Position numbers and translations under genes: made by a program
Shown here: piece after piece, positions 1 through 7,939 of the stretch
Numbering within the stretch: position 1 is the stretch's first letter
Layout: every line of letters begins with the position of its first letter
Origin: Pimelobacter simplex
GTDB lineage: Bacteria; Actinomycetota; Actinomycetes; Propionibacteriales; Nocardioidaceae
Length of the DNA: 64,000 nucleotides
NCBI RefSeq assembly: GCF_024662235.1
Contig: NZ_CP096276.1
Span: 4,154,001-4,218,000, forward strand
Direction: 5' to 3'
Notes under the pieces: generated by a model
Databases searched by the model: none
The model's input: only the letters and a program-made list of their open reading frames with translations
What the model was told of the DNA's origin: nothing

Positions 1-688
1 CGCCCTCCTGGTGGTCGTGGTCGAGGCGCCAGGCGGAGCGGACGTTGCGCCCGCGCAGGGCCCGCTCGACGTCGGGCAGCCCCTCGCTGCCGGGCGCGGG
101 CGACTCGGCCGACACCACGACGTACTCGGTGGCCTGGCCGAGGTCGAGCATGCCGGCCGTCTCGCCGACGTACGCCGTCGCGTCGGCGTCGCCGTCGAGC
201 AGCGAGCCGACGAGCACCGCCCGCATCTGGCCGTCGCGGCGGGCCCGGTCGGCCATCGCGCGGCGGTAGGCGTCGGTGACGTCGGCCGCGAGCTGGTCGC
301 TGACCGCCCAGATGTCGGCGGCAGCGAGGAGGAGCCGGTCGCGGTCCTGGGGGTCGGCCCGCTCGACGAGCACCTCCCAGATGAACCGGGAGCCGACCCG
401 GAAGACCTGGAGCACGACGGCGTACGGCACGCCCTGCTCGGCCCGGGTGGTGCCGGTCTCGGTGGGGGTCTCGGCCGGCGCGACGTCGCCGGCGAGGTTG
501 CCGAGGATGTAGCGGGCGTTGACCGTGCACGAGGCGGTGAGCTCGTCGTGGGAGACCGTCGTCCCGGCCTCGTAGACCGGGATCTCGGACCGGATCCGCG
601 CCGCCATCGCCGCCCCGAGGGCGGCGGACTCGGGCAGCAGCCGGGCGCTGAGCTTGCGCACCTCGGGACTCACGTCGGGACCGGTCAC
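1..688 (-). CDS. PucR/CdaR-family transcriptional regulator, N-terminal part (runs off the left edge)
   Basis: About 229 N-terminal residues are visible; the gene continues past the window edge, so the helix-turn-helix expected at the C-terminus is not seen. The visible part is a helical, Ala/Arg/Glu-rich region resembling the N-terminal sensor half of the complete PucR-type protein at 9682-10869: both have an acidic helix ending in a VPxYE or VPVYE motif followed by a long helical bundle. It is divergent from phaC with about 105 bp between start codons, which suggests it controls polymer storage; that is inference from position. The GTG at 688 was chosen because the in-frame ATG at 718 lies inside a short palindrome (712-725). 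Neither start has a clear ribosome binding site. Confidence 0.6.
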   Translation of the reverse strand, partial: MTGPDVSPEVRKLSARLLPESAALGAAMAARIRSEIPVYEAGTTVSHDELTASCTVNARYILGNLAGDVAPAETPTETGTTRAEQGVPYAVVLQVFRVGSRFIWEVLVERADPQDRDRLLLAAADIWAVSDQLAADVTDAYRRAMADRARRDGQMRAVLVGSLLDGDADATAYVGETAGMLDLGQATEYVVVSAESPAPGSEGLPDVERALRGRNVRSAWRLDHDHQEG

Positions 689-711
689 AGGTCCGAGGGT
701 AGGCCGCGCGT

Positions 712-725
712 TGTGCATGCGCACA
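712..725. promoter_or_regulatory. Short inverted repeat between pucR-like gene and phaC
   Basis: TGTGC and GCACA form perfect 5-bp arms around a 4-bp spacer in the divergent promoter region. The site is a plausible operator for the neighbouring PucR-type regulator, but this is only positional inference and a 5-bp palindrome can arise by chance. Confidence 0.3.
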
Positions 726-794
726 GACGATCGCCGGGAAACTCGGTGCCGCCAGCCGAAGCGCCGCCCCCGTCCCCCGGCCGAACCTTGGGTC

Positions 795-2486
795 ATGACC
801 ACTTCGACCACCACGCGCCTGGCCGACGCCGCCGCGCCGCTCGACGTCCTGCTCGTCGACGCCGCCCTCGGCCCCTTCCGCCGCTTCGTGCCCGACGCGT
901 CCACCGCGAAGTGGGCGCTCTCGCTGGCCCGCCGCCCCCGCACGACCGTACGACGCCTCGGCGGTCTCGCCGGCGAGGCGGCCCGGATCGCGGTCGGCGC
1001 CTCCGACGTCACACCGCGCCGCGGCGACCGCCGGTTCGCCGACGTGGGCTGGACCGACAACCCGCTGCTGCGCCGCCTGGTCCAGCTCTACCTCGCGAGC
1101 GGCCGCACCCTCGACCAGCTCGTCGACGACGCCGCGCTCGACCCGCGCGACCGGCAGCGGGTCCGGTTCCTGCTGGAGAACGTGGTCGAGGCGCTGTCGC
1201 CGAGCAACGTCCCCCTGGTCAACCCCGCCTCCGCCAAGGCGGTCGTGGACACCGCCGGCCTGAGCCTGGCCCGCGGCGCCGCCCAGCTGGTCAAGGACCT
1301 CGCCGCCTCCCCGCGGATCCCCGACATGGTCGACACCTCGGGCTTCACGCTCGGCGAGAACGTCGCGGCCACGCCCGGCGCGGTCGTCTTCCGCAACGAC
1401 GTGCTCGAGCTGATCCAGTACGCGCCCCAGGCCGACGAGGTCTCCGAGGTGCCGGTGCTCGTCGTCCCGCCGACGATCAACAAGTTCTACGCGATCGACC
1501 TCGCGCCGGGGCGCAGCCTGGTCGAGCACAGCGTCCAGCAGGGCCGCCAGATGTTCGTCATCTCGTGGCGCAATCCCGACACCCGGCACGCGGCCTGGGA
1601 CTTCGACACCTACGTCCGGGCGATCCTCGACGCGCTGGAGGCGGTCGAGGAGGTCACCGGCAGCGCGCGGACCGTGCTGGCCGGCATCTGCTCGGGCGGC
1701 ATCCTGGCGAGCATCGTGGCGGCGTACCTCGCCGGGATCGGGCAGCAGGACCGGCTCACCGCGCTCGTCCTCGCCGTCACCGTGATCGACAACGCCGGCG
1801 CCGGCACGGTCGCCGCGCTGACCGACCCGCGCCTGGCCGAGCTCGCCAAGGCCCGCTCGGCGCGCAAGGGCTACCTCGACGGGCGGGCACTCGCGGAGGT
1901 GTTCGCGTGGCTGCGGCCCAGCGACCTGATCTGGAACTACTGGGTCAACAACTACCTGCTCGGCAAGCGGCCCCCGGCCTTCGACATCCTGTTCTGGAAC
2001 GCCGACACCACGCGGATGTCGGCCGGCCTGCACGCCGACTTCGTCGACCTCGCGATGGAGAACCAGCTCACCCGGCCGGGCTCGCTGAGCGTGCTCGGCG
2101 TACCGATCGACCTCGGCAAGATCACCGTCGACAGCTATGTCGTGGCGGGCATCGCCGACCACATCACGCCGTGGGAGAACTGCTACCGCACGACCCAGTT
2201 GCTGGGCGGCGAGACCCGCTTCATCCTCTCCACCAGCGGGCACATCGCGGCGCTGGTGAACCCGCCGGGCAACCCCAAGGCGACGTACCACACCAACGAC
2301 GAGCACGGCCCCGACGCGACCGCCTGGCTCAAGGGCGCGCAGACCCACCAGGGCAGCTGGTGGACCGACGTCTCGGAGTGGCTCGACGAGCGGTGCGGCG
2401 AGCGGGTGCCCGCACCGAAGGACCTCGGCTCGACCCGGCTGCGGCCGCTGGTCGAGGCGCCCGGCACCTACGTGTTCGACAAGTGA
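795..2486 (+). CDS. phaC: Class II-type polyhydroxyalkanoate synthase
   Basis: Polymerises (R)-3-hydroxyacyl-CoA into storage polyester at the granule surface. The 563-aa length matches pseudomonad medium-chain PhaC enzymes. The lipase-like box GICSGG places the nucleophile Cys at residue 299. The other triad members are Asp455 in an ADHITPW motif and His483 in SGHIAALVNPPGNP. Class II-like blocks include INKFY near 228, FVISWRNPD near 254 and DLIWNYWVNNYLLG near 377-390. The ATG at 795 was chosen because upstream codons lack similarity to the family. No strong Shine-Dalgarno is visible. The stop overlaps the start of phaZ by four bases (GTGA), so the two are translationally coupled. A class II-like enzyme in an actinobacterium is somewhat unusual; a class I assignment cannot be fully excluded without alignment. 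Confidence 0.9.
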   Translation: MTTSTTTRLADAAAPLDVLLVDAALGPFRRFVPDASTAKWALSLARRPRTTVRRLGGLAGEAARIAVGASDVTPRRGDRRFADVGWTDNPLLRRLVQLYLASGRTLDQLVDDAALDPRDRQRVRFLLENVVEALSPSNVPLVNPASAKAVVDTAGLSLARGAAQLVKDLAASPRIPDMVDTSGFTLGENVAATPGAVVFRNDVLELIQYAPQADEVSEVPVLVVPPTINKFYAIDLAPGRSLVEHSVQQGRQMFVISWRNPDTRHAAWDFDTYVRAILDALEAVEEVTGSARTVLAGICSGGILASIVAAYLAGIGQQDRLTALVLAVTVIDNAGAGTVAALTDPRLAELAKARSARKGYLDGRALAEVFAWLRPSDLIWNYWVNNYLLGKRPPAFDILFWNADTTRMSAGLHADFVDLAMENQLTRPGSLSVLGVPIDLGKITVDSYVVAGIADHITPWENCYRTTQLLGGETRFILSTSGHIAALVNPPGNPKATYHTNDEHGPDATAWLKGAQTHQGSWWTDVSEWLDERCGERVPAPKDLGSTRLRPLVEAPGTYVFDK

Positions 2487-3289
2487 CGACGCTGCGCCGG
2501 CTCACCGTCCTGGGCCACGACATCCGGGTCGCCGTACGGCCGGGGACGGAGCCGGGACCGCCGCTCCTGCTGTGCAACGGCATCGGGGCCAGCCTCGACC
2601 TGCTGCAGCCGTTCGTCGACGAGCTCGACCCGCGCGTCGGGGTGGTCCGGTTCGACGTACCGGGGGTGGGGGGATCGCCGAACCCGCGGCTCCCCTACAA
2701 CTTCGCACTCCTGGCCCACGGCATCGGCCGGATGATGACCCGGCTCGGCTTCGCGGAGTACGACGTCCTCGGCATCTCGTGGGGCGGTGGGCTCGCCCAG
2801 CAGATCGCCTTCCAGCAGCCGCGCCGCTGCCGCCGGCTGGTGCTGGTCAGCACCGCCACCGGATCCCTGATGGTGCCCGCGTCGCCACGGGTGCTGCGCA
2901 AGATGGTGACGCCGCAGCGCTACCGGGACGCCGAGTACGCCGTCCAGGTGGCCGCCGAGCTCTACGGCGGGCAGATGCGCGACCGGCCCGACGACGTACG
3001 CCGGCTCATGCACGACCAGTCGCGCGTGGGCTCGCGGCGCGGCTACGTCCTGCAGCTCCTCGCCGGCGCCGGCTGGTCGAGCCTGCCCGCGCTGCCGTTC
3101 ATCCGGCAGCCCACGCTGATCCTGGCCGGCGACGACGACCCGATCATCCCCCTCGTCAACGCCCGGATCATGCGCACGCTGCTGCCCGACGCCCGGCTGC
3201 ACGTCTACGCCGACGGCCACCTCGGGCTCGTCACCAGCGCCGCCACGCTCGCGCCGGTCGTTGCGGAGTTCTTGCGCCCCGAGCGATAG
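2483..3289 (+). CDS. phaZ: Poly(3-hydroxyalkanoate) depolymerase, alpha/beta hydrolase
   Basis: Intracellular alpha/beta hydrolase of 268 aa that should hydrolyse stored medium-chain polyester. The nucleophile elbow GISWGG puts the catalytic Ser at residue 99. An AGDDDPIIP motif near 215-223 supplies the acid and His246 sits in ADGHLGLV. The oxyanion-hole region CNGIGAS is at 31-37. These blocks resemble the PhaZ that is paired with PhaC in Pseudomonas. The GTG start lies inside the phaC stop region (GTGA overlap), forming a phaCZ operon that couples polymer synthesis with turnover. A general esterase role is the alternative. Confidence 0.85.
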   Translation: MTTLRRLTVLGHDIRVAVRPGTEPGPPLLLCNGIGASLDLLQPFVDELDPRVGVVRFDVPGVGGSPNPRLPYNFALLAHGIGRMMTRLGFAEYDVLGISWGGGLAQQIAFQQPRRCRRLVLVSTATGSLMVPASPRVLRKMVTPQRYRDAEYAVQVAAELYGGQMRDRPDDVRRLMHDQSRVGSRRGYVLQLLAGAGWSSLPALPFIRQPTLILAGDDDPIIPLVNARIMRTLLPDARLHVYADGHLGLVTSAATLAPVVAEFLRPER

Positions 3290-3296
3290 TCGAGAG

Positions 3297-3827
3297 GTGG
3301 ACGAGAGGGACGAAAGGGACGAGAAGGAGGCGAAGGCCGCCGCCCGGGCCCGGATCGAGCAGCAGCAGACCTGGGTCGACCTCCAGGTCCGCCAGGCGAT
3401 GGAGCGCGGCGAGTTCGACGACCTGCCCGGCGCCGGCAAGCCCCTCGAGGGCCTCGGCGAGACCCACGACCCGGACTGGTGGGTCAAGCGGCTCGTCGAG
3501 CGCGAGCGCATCACCGTGCTGCCGCCCGCGCTCCAGCTCCGCAAGGACGACACCGAGCTCGACGCCGCCCTCGACCGGCTGGCCTCCGAGCGCGAGGCAC
3601 GCGCCTTCGTGGAGGACTTCAACGCCCGGGTCATCCGCGCCCGCTACACCCCCGTCGACGGACCGCCGCTGATCACCCTGCCGCGCGACGTCGACGCGAC
3701 CCTCGCCGCCTGGCACGAGCGGCAGGCGGCCGCGGCCGAGCGGCGCCGGGCGGCACAGGCGCTCAGCGCCGCTGCAGCTCCCAGGCGGCGCGGAGTGCTT
3801 CGCGGATGGCCGCGGCGTCGCCGCTGA
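3297..3827 (+). CDS. DUF1992 / DnaJ-C28-like domain protein
   Basis: A 176-aa protein with the hallmark block of the DUF1992 family near residues 30-48: a Gln-Ala-x-x-x-Gly-Glu-Phe-Asp-Asp-Leu-Pro-Gly-Ala-Gly-Lys-Pro sequence preceded by a WVDLQVRQ helix. The flanks are strongly charged and helical. Its function is unknown in bacteria. The GTG at 3297 gives about 20 residues before the domain, as is usual; an in-frame ATG at 3261 would sit inside phaZ. The gene follows phaZ by seven bases and may be cotranscribed. Its Arg-rich tail overlaps the convergent gene at 3763-4062 by 65 bp, so the last residues may be poorly constrained. Confidence 0.75.
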   Translation: MDERDERDEKEAKAAARARIEQQQTWVDLQVRQAMERGEFDDLPGAGKPLEGLGETHDPDWWVKRLVERERITVLPPALQLRKDDTELDAALDRLASEREARAFVEDFNARVIRARYTPVDGPPLITLPRDVDATLAAWHERQAAAAERRRAAQALSAAAAPRRRGVLRGWPRRRR

Positions 3828-4062
3828 GCATCGCCTGCACCTTGCGGTGCCCCTCGTAGCGCGGCGGTACGCCGAACGTCCCGGGATGCGCCGCGACCAG
3901 GTGCTCGCGCGCGACCGGGTCGGCCCGGACCACCAGCTCGTCGGCGGCGACCAGGCGGGCGACGAGGCGGTCGTCGACGTACCAGGCCGGGTGGGCGGGG
4001 GTCCCCTTGCGCCGGCAGCCCGGCAGCGAGCGCGCGAAGTCGTCGACCTCCTCGGGCGTCAC
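3763..4062 (-). CDS. MmcQ/YjbR-family small DNA-binding-like protein
   Basis: A 99-aa protein with features of the MmcQ/YjbR fold: a FARSLPG start helix, a strand pair YVDDRLVARL followed by LVVRADP, and a C-terminal KVQAML helix. Members have a CyaY-like fold and are often called DNA-binding, but their role is not established. It starts at GTG 4062 and converges on the DUF1992 gene, with 3' ends overlapping by 65 bp. Its 5' end faces the malyl-CoA lyase gene across an 83-bp divergent gap. Confidence 0.75.
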   Translation of the reverse strand: MTPEEVDDFARSLPGCRRKGTPAHPAWYVDDRLVARLVAADELVVRADPVAREHLVAAHPGTFGVPPRYEGHRKVQAMLSGDAAAIREALRAAWELQRR

Positions 4063-4145
4063 CCCAGCACGCTACGCCGCGGCGGACGTCTCGGCGAGAG
4101 ATCCGTCATACCCGCGAGACGTGACTCGCCGGTAGGTTGCGATCC

Positions 4146-5231
4146 GTGAGCCACAAGAGCGCCAAGGACTTCTTCCGACCGCTCGCCGTGGGGGCGCCGC
4201 TCCCCCTGCGCGAGATCCCCGCCCGGCCGAGCCGCGCCATCCACTTCTTCGACCCGAGCAACGAGAAGATGGCGGCCAAGATCCCCGGGATGATCGGCAC
4301 GGTCGACGTGCTGCTCGGCAACCTCGAGGACGCCGTCAAGGCCGACAACAAGGTCGCCGCCCGCGAGGGCCTGGTGAAGATCGCCCAGGCCACCGACTTC
4401 GGCCCCACCCAGCTGTGGACCCGGATCAACTCCCTCGACAGCCCCTGGGTGCTCGACGACCTCACCACGCTCGTGCCCGCCATCGGCGAGAAGCTCGACG
4501 TCATCATGGTCCCCAAGGTGCAGGGCGCCGAGGACATCCACTACGTCGACCGGCTGCTCGCCCAGCTCGAGGCCAAGGCCGGCATCACCAAGCCGATCCT
4601 GATCCACGCGATCCTCGAGACCGCACGCGGCGTGGCCAACGTCGAGGAGATCTGCGGTGCCTCCCCGCGCATGCAGGGTCTCTCGCTCGGCCCGGCCGAC
4701 CTCGCGGCCGACCGCAAGATGAAGACCACCCGCGTCGGCGGCGGCCACCCGGGCTACCTCGTGCGCCAGGACCCGCCGCGCGATGCCGAGGGCAACAGCG
4801 TGATCGACGCCCAGCGCGCGGTCTTCCAGCAGGACCTGTGGCACTACACGATCGCCAAGATGGTCGACGCCTGCGCGACCCACGGGATCTACCCGTACTA
4901 CGGGCCGTTCGGCGACATCGCCGACGTCGTCGCCTGCGAGGACCAGTTCCGCAACGCCTTCCTCCTCGGCTGTGTCGGCACCTGGTCGCTGCACCCGAAG
5001 CAGATCGCGATCGCCAACCGGGTGTTCTCCCCCAGCGTCGAGGACATCGCCCACGCCCGCCGCGTGGTCGCCGCCATGGGCGACGGCACCGGCGCGGTGA
5101 TGATCGACGGCAAGATGGAGGACGACGCCTCCCTCAAGCAGTGCCTCGTCCTGGTCGCCCTCGCCGAGCAGCTCGCCGAGATCGACCCCGAGCTCAAGAA
5201 GACCTACGACGCGATCGAGGTGCCCGCCTGA
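4146..5231 (+). CDS. Chloroflexus-type (S)-malyl-CoA/beta-methylmalyl-CoA/citramalyl-CoA lyase
   Basis: HpcH/HpaI-aldolase superfamily enzyme (361 aa) that cleaves or forms malyl-CoA-type thioesters from glyoxylate or pyruvate and acyl-CoA. It matches the longer Chloroflexus lyase rather than the shorter proteobacterial Mcl1. Shared blocks include a NLEDA metal/substrate motif near residue 60, VIMVPKV near 121, an ILETARG segment near 157, [10 protein letters not shown] near 180 and a [12 protein letters not shown] loop near 195. The GTG at 4146 is preceded by GTAGG nine bases upstream, which favours it over the TTG at 4137. Its last base overlaps the start of the next CitE-like gene. Likely roles are the ethylmalonyl-CoA pathway, glyoxylate assimilation or citramalyl-CoA cleavage; the rest of those pathways is not in this window. 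Confidence 0.88.
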   Translation: MSHKSAKDFFRPLAVGAPLPLREIPARPSRAIHFFDPSNEKMAAKIPGMIGTVDVLLGNLEDAVKADNKVAAREGLVKIAQATDFGPTQLWTRINSLDSPWVLDDLTTLVPAIGEKLDVIMVPKVQGAEDIHYVDRLLAQLEAKAGITKPILIHAILETARGVANVEEICGASPRMQGLSLGPADLAADRKMKTTRVGGGHPGYLVRQDPPRDAEGNSVIDAQRAVFQQDLWHYTIAKMVDACATHGIYPYYGPFGDIADVVACEDQFRNAFLLGCVGTWSLHPKQIAIANRVFSPSVEDIAHARRVVAAMGDGTGAVMIDGKMEDDASLKQCLVLVALAEQLAEIDPELKKTYDAIEVPA

Positions 5232-6097
5232 TGTCCGAGTTCAAGCCGCTGCGCTCCGTCCTCTACATGCCCAGCTCCAACGAGCGGGCCCTGGAGAAGG
5301 CGAAGACGCTCCCCGCCGACGCGATCATCTTCGACCTCGAGGACGCCGTCGCCCCCGACGCCAAGCCCGCCGCCCGCGAGGCCGCGGCCGCCGCGGTCCG
5401 GTCCAGCGAGTACGGCACCCGCCACCTCGTCATCCGGGTCAACGGCATCGGCACCGAGTGGCACGACGACGACATCAAGGCCGCCGCGGCGGCCGGACCG
5501 GACGTCGTCCTGGTGCCGAAGGTGAACTCCGCCGACGAGGTCCGCCGGCTCGTGGCCGCCCTCGAGGCCGCCGGCGCCCCCGCCCGTACGACGCTGTGGG
5601 CGATGGTCGAGACCCCCATCGGGATGCTCAACGCGCTGTCGATCGCGACCGCCTCGGAGCGCCTCACCGGCTTCGTGATGGGCACCAACGACCTCGTCAA
5701 AGAGCTGTACGCCGAGCACGTCCCCGGTCGCCAGCCCGTGCTCACCGGCCTCGGCCTGGCCCTGCTCGCGGCCCGCGCCGCCGGCATCGTGATCATCGAC
5801 GGCGTCTACAACGACGTGAAGAACATCGACGGCTTCCTCGCCGAGTGCGAGCAGGGCCGCCAGATGGGCTTCGACGGCAAGACCCTCATCCACCCCGGCC
5901 AGGTCGAGGGCGCCAACACCGCGTTCGCGCCCAGCGCCCAGGCCGTCGAGGACGCCCGCGGGCTGATCCAGGCCTGGGAGGACGGCAAGGGCTCCGGCGT
6001 CGTGACCTACAACGGCAAGATGGTCGAGAGCCTGCACGTCGAGTCGGCGGAGCGGACGCTGTCGATCGACGCGGCGATCCAGGCGCTGTCCGCCTGA
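5231..6097 (+). CDS. CitE-like CoA-ester lyase or malyl-CoA thioesterase
   Basis: HpcH/HpaI aldolase-fold enzyme of 288 aa. It opens with an RSVLYMPSSN strand-loop and has FDLEDAV near residue 36, VLVPKV near 93, an ETPIG segment near 126 and GFDGKTLIHPGQ near 214-225, all typical of the CitE/Mcl2/citramalyl-CoA lyase branch. The start ATG overlaps the stop of the upstream lyase (TGATG), indicating translational coupling. In Rhodobacter a comparable pair splits lyase and thioesterase functions; whether this protein is a lyase or a thioesterase cannot be told from the sequence alone. The transcript ends at the strong terminator immediately downstream. Confidence 0.85.
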   Translation: MSEFKPLRSVLYMPSSNERALEKAKTLPADAIIFDLEDAVAPDAKPAAREAAAAAVRSSEYGTRHLVIRVNGIGTEWHDDDIKAAAAAGPDVVLVPKVNSADEVRRLVAALEAAGAPARTTLWAMVETPIGMLNALSIATASERLTGFVMGTNDLVKELYAEHVPGRQPVLTGLGLALLAARAAGIVIIDGVYNDVKNIDGFLAECEQGRQMGFDGKTLIHPGQVEGANTAFAPSAQAVEDARGLIQAWEDGKGSGVVTYNGKMVESLHVESAERTLSIDAAIQALSA

Positions 6098-6115
6098 CCG
6101 CACCTCCGCTCGCGC

Positions 6116-6161
6116 CCCCGGGCCGGCCCGCCGTCACGGCAGGCCGGCCCGGGGCCTTTTT
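6116..6161 (+). terminator. Rho-independent terminator of the malyl-CoA lyase operon
   Basis: A perfect 13-bp GC stem (6116-6128 with 6142-6154) closes a 13-nt loop and is followed by CC and a five-T run. It lies 18 bases after the CitE-like stop codon. Confidence 0.93.
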
Positions 6162-6169
6162 CGTGGTCG

Positions 6170-6217
6170 CGCCACGCCGAGCACTTCGGCGTGGCGCACT
6201 ATTGCGCGAGCCGTAGT
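6170..6217. promoter_or_regulatory. Inverted repeats upstream of the PadR gene
   Basis: Perfect 11-bp arms (6170-6180 and 6186-6196) flank a 5-nt loop. Immediately beyond, ACTA and TAGT are spaced by 12 bp (6198-6217), ending 12 bases before the padR start codon. The spacing resembles an autoregulatory PadR operator, while the larger hairpin could also be the end of a readthrough signal. Assignment is by position only. Confidence 0.45.
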
Positions 6218-6229
6218 AGCGTGCGGCGC

Positions 6230-6565
6230 ATGGACACCACCCAGCTTCTCCGCGGCGTGCTCGACCTCGCGGTCCTCGCGGTGGTCGAGCGCGAGGACGG
6301 CTACGGGTACGACGTCCTGCGCCGACTGCGCGCCGGCGGCCTCAGCGAGGTCGGCGACGCCTCCGTCTACGGGACCTTGCGCCGGCTCTACGCGGCGGGC
6401 GCGCTGACGTCGTACGTCGTGCCGTCGGACGAGGGCCCGCACCGCAAGTACTACGGCATCACCCCCGCCGGGCGCGACCAGCTCGCCCAGCAGGCCAAGG
6501 AGTGGATCTCCTTCGCCGACACCGTCACCTCCCTGCTTCCCCGCACGACAGGAGCCACGGCATGA
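6230..6565 (+). CDS. PadR-family transcriptional regulator
   Basis: A 111-aa winged-helix repressor. It starts with the typical LLRGVLDLAVLAVV helix, followed by DGYGYDVLRRL, a recognition helix containing SVYGTLRRLYAAG, and the wing GPHRKYYGITPAGR. The ATG at 6230 gives the normal PadR N-terminus. It overlaps the downstream membrane-protein gene by four bases (ATGA). Such pairs usually act together, with the repressor controlling its own operon in response to a cell-envelope or small-molecule signal that is unknown here. Confidence 0.9.
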   Translation: MDTTQLLRGVLDLAVLAVVEREDGYGYDVLRRLRAGGLSEVGDASVYGTLRRLYAAGALTSYVVPSDEGPHRKYYGITPAGRDQLAQQAKEWISFADTVTSLLPRTTGATA

Positions 6566-7614
6566 CCGCCTCCGACGAGACCCTCGTCCTGCACCCCGAC
6601 GTCACCGCCTTCGTCGACGAGGTACGCCGCCACCTGGGCGATCTCGACGACGAGACCCGCGACGACCTGCTCGGCGGGCTCGAGGCGGACCTCGCCGACC
6701 AGCTCGCCGAGGGGACGGGCGCCCCGCTGGGCGATCCCGCCGCCTACGCGGCCGAGCTGCGGTCCGCGGCCGGCCTGCCCGAGCCGCCCTCCCCGCGCCG
6801 CCTGCGCCCCGACCCGCGCCGCTGGCAGGCGCTGCCGGGCGAGCTGATGGACCGGAGCCGGGCCTGGTTCCTGGGCTACGCCGAGTCGCCGCGCCTGCGC
6901 CCCGCGTGGGACGTCGCGGTCACGCTCCGCCCGGCCTGGTGGGCCCTGCGCGCCTGGGTCGCGGTCTCCGCGATCGACGTCTACGCGGGCTCCTTCGAGC
7001 GGGTCTCGCTGATCCCGACGCTGGGCTCGCCGCTCATCGGCCTGGTGGTGCTGGCGGTCGCGGTCACGGTGAGCGCGCTCATCGGCCTCGGGCGGCTCTG
7101 GCCCGGCTCGGGCCCCGACCGCAAGGCGGTGGCCCGCCTGCTGCTGCTCGCCGCCAACGTCTATGCCGTGGTGCTGCCCTTCGCGGCGGACTTCCAGGGC
7201 CGCGGGGTCATCGACGACACCTACGACAGCTACTCGATCGGCTGGAACGACGCGCTGCGCCAGAGCGGCGTAATGTCGAGCGGGCGGCCGGTCACCGACA
7301 TCTTCGCGTACGACGCTGCGGGCAAGCCGATCGACCAGGTCCAGCTCGTCGACCAGGACGGTCGCCCGATCAGCATCCGGCTGCGCGACGCGATCCGCGA
7401 CGACTTCACCGAGCGGCGCTCGGTCCCGTGCCCGGCGTACAACGGCGACACCCCCGTCACCAATGCGTTCCCGTTCGCCCGGCTGCCGCTCGTCGACGGT
7501 CGCTGCACGCCGGAGCGGGCCGCCGCCGGGGCGACGAAGCCGACGCCTCCGCTGGCGTCGCTGCCGCCGATCACTCCTGCGTGGCCGGTCCCCGAGGTCC
7601 CAGCAGCCGAGTGA
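6562..7614 (+). CDS. HAAS-type signalling-domain membrane protein partnered with PadR
   Basis: A 350-aa protein. The first 70 residues form an acidic helical domain like the HAAS/DUF1700 domains found beside PadR regulators. A Pro/Arg-rich linker, about three membrane segments (residues about 120-220) and an exported C-terminal domain follow. The C-terminal domain has a strand-rich region and two Cys residues that could form a disulfide. It is translationally coupled to padR. Its last 44 bases overlap the convergent GntR gene. Its precise function is unknown; the domain order suggests it senses or relays an envelope signal to the PadR repressor. Confidence 0.7.
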   Translation: MTASDETLVLHPDVTAFVDEVRRHLGDLDDETRDDLLGGLEADLADQLAEGTGAPLGDPAAYAAELRSAAGLPEPPSPRRLRPDPRRWQALPGELMDRSRAWFLGYAESPRLRPAWDVAVTLRPAWWALRAWVAVSAIDVYAGSFERVSLIPTLGSPLIGLVVLAVAVTVSALIGLGRLWPGSGPDRKAVARLLLLAANVYAVVLPFAADFQGRGVIDDTYDSYSIGWNDALRQSGVMSSGRPVTDIFAYDAAGKPIDQVQLVDQDGRPISIRLRDAIRDDFTERRSVPCPAYNGDTPVTNAFPFARLPLVDGRCTPERAAAGATKPTPPLASLPPITPAWPVPEVPAAE

Positions 7615-7939
7615 TCAGCTGGAGCGAGGCCCGGTCCTCGAGCCCGAGCGCCCGCACCCGCTCGACGTAGAGCCGAGCGGCTTCGCGGGCCTCGCGCTCG
7701 ACCCCGGAGCCGGCGACGAAGCTGCCCGCCCGGCCGCGGGTCTCGATCAGACCGGCGGTCTCGAGCTCGCGATAGGCGCGCGCCACGGTGTTGGTGGCGA
7801 CGCCGAGGTCCTCGGCGAGACGGCGTACGGTCGGCAGCCGGTCGCCCGCGCGCAGCCGCTCGTGCTCGATCTGGTCGGCAAGCTGCGACCTGATCTGCTC
7901 GTACGGCGGCACCGGGCCGCCCGGGTCGAGGACGATCAC
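7571..7939 (-). CDS. YtrA-subfamily GntR transcriptional regulator
   Basis: A short 122-aa GntR protein. It has the winged-helix DNA-binding domain PYEQIRSQLADQI...GDRLPTVRRLAEDLGVATNTVARAYREL in residues 11-75 and only a small helical tail, the arrangement of the YtrA subfamily. The start GTG overlaps the stop of the upstream membrane-protein gene (GTGA), so it is the second gene of a two-gene operon. YtrA-type regulators usually repress their own operon; the inverted repeat at 8763-8787 is a good operator candidate. Confidence 0.9.
   Translation of the reverse strand: MIVLDPGGPVPPYEQIRSQLADQIEHERLRAGDRLPTVRRLAEDLGVATNTVARAYRELETAGLIETRGRAGSFVAGSGVEREAREAARLYVERVRALGLEDRASLQLITRLLGPRGPATQE

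Noticed and set aside
11..790. Plus-strand frame covering the first 790 bases
   Set aside because: It is antisense to the PucR-type gene and low complexity; the genuine phaC begins at 795.
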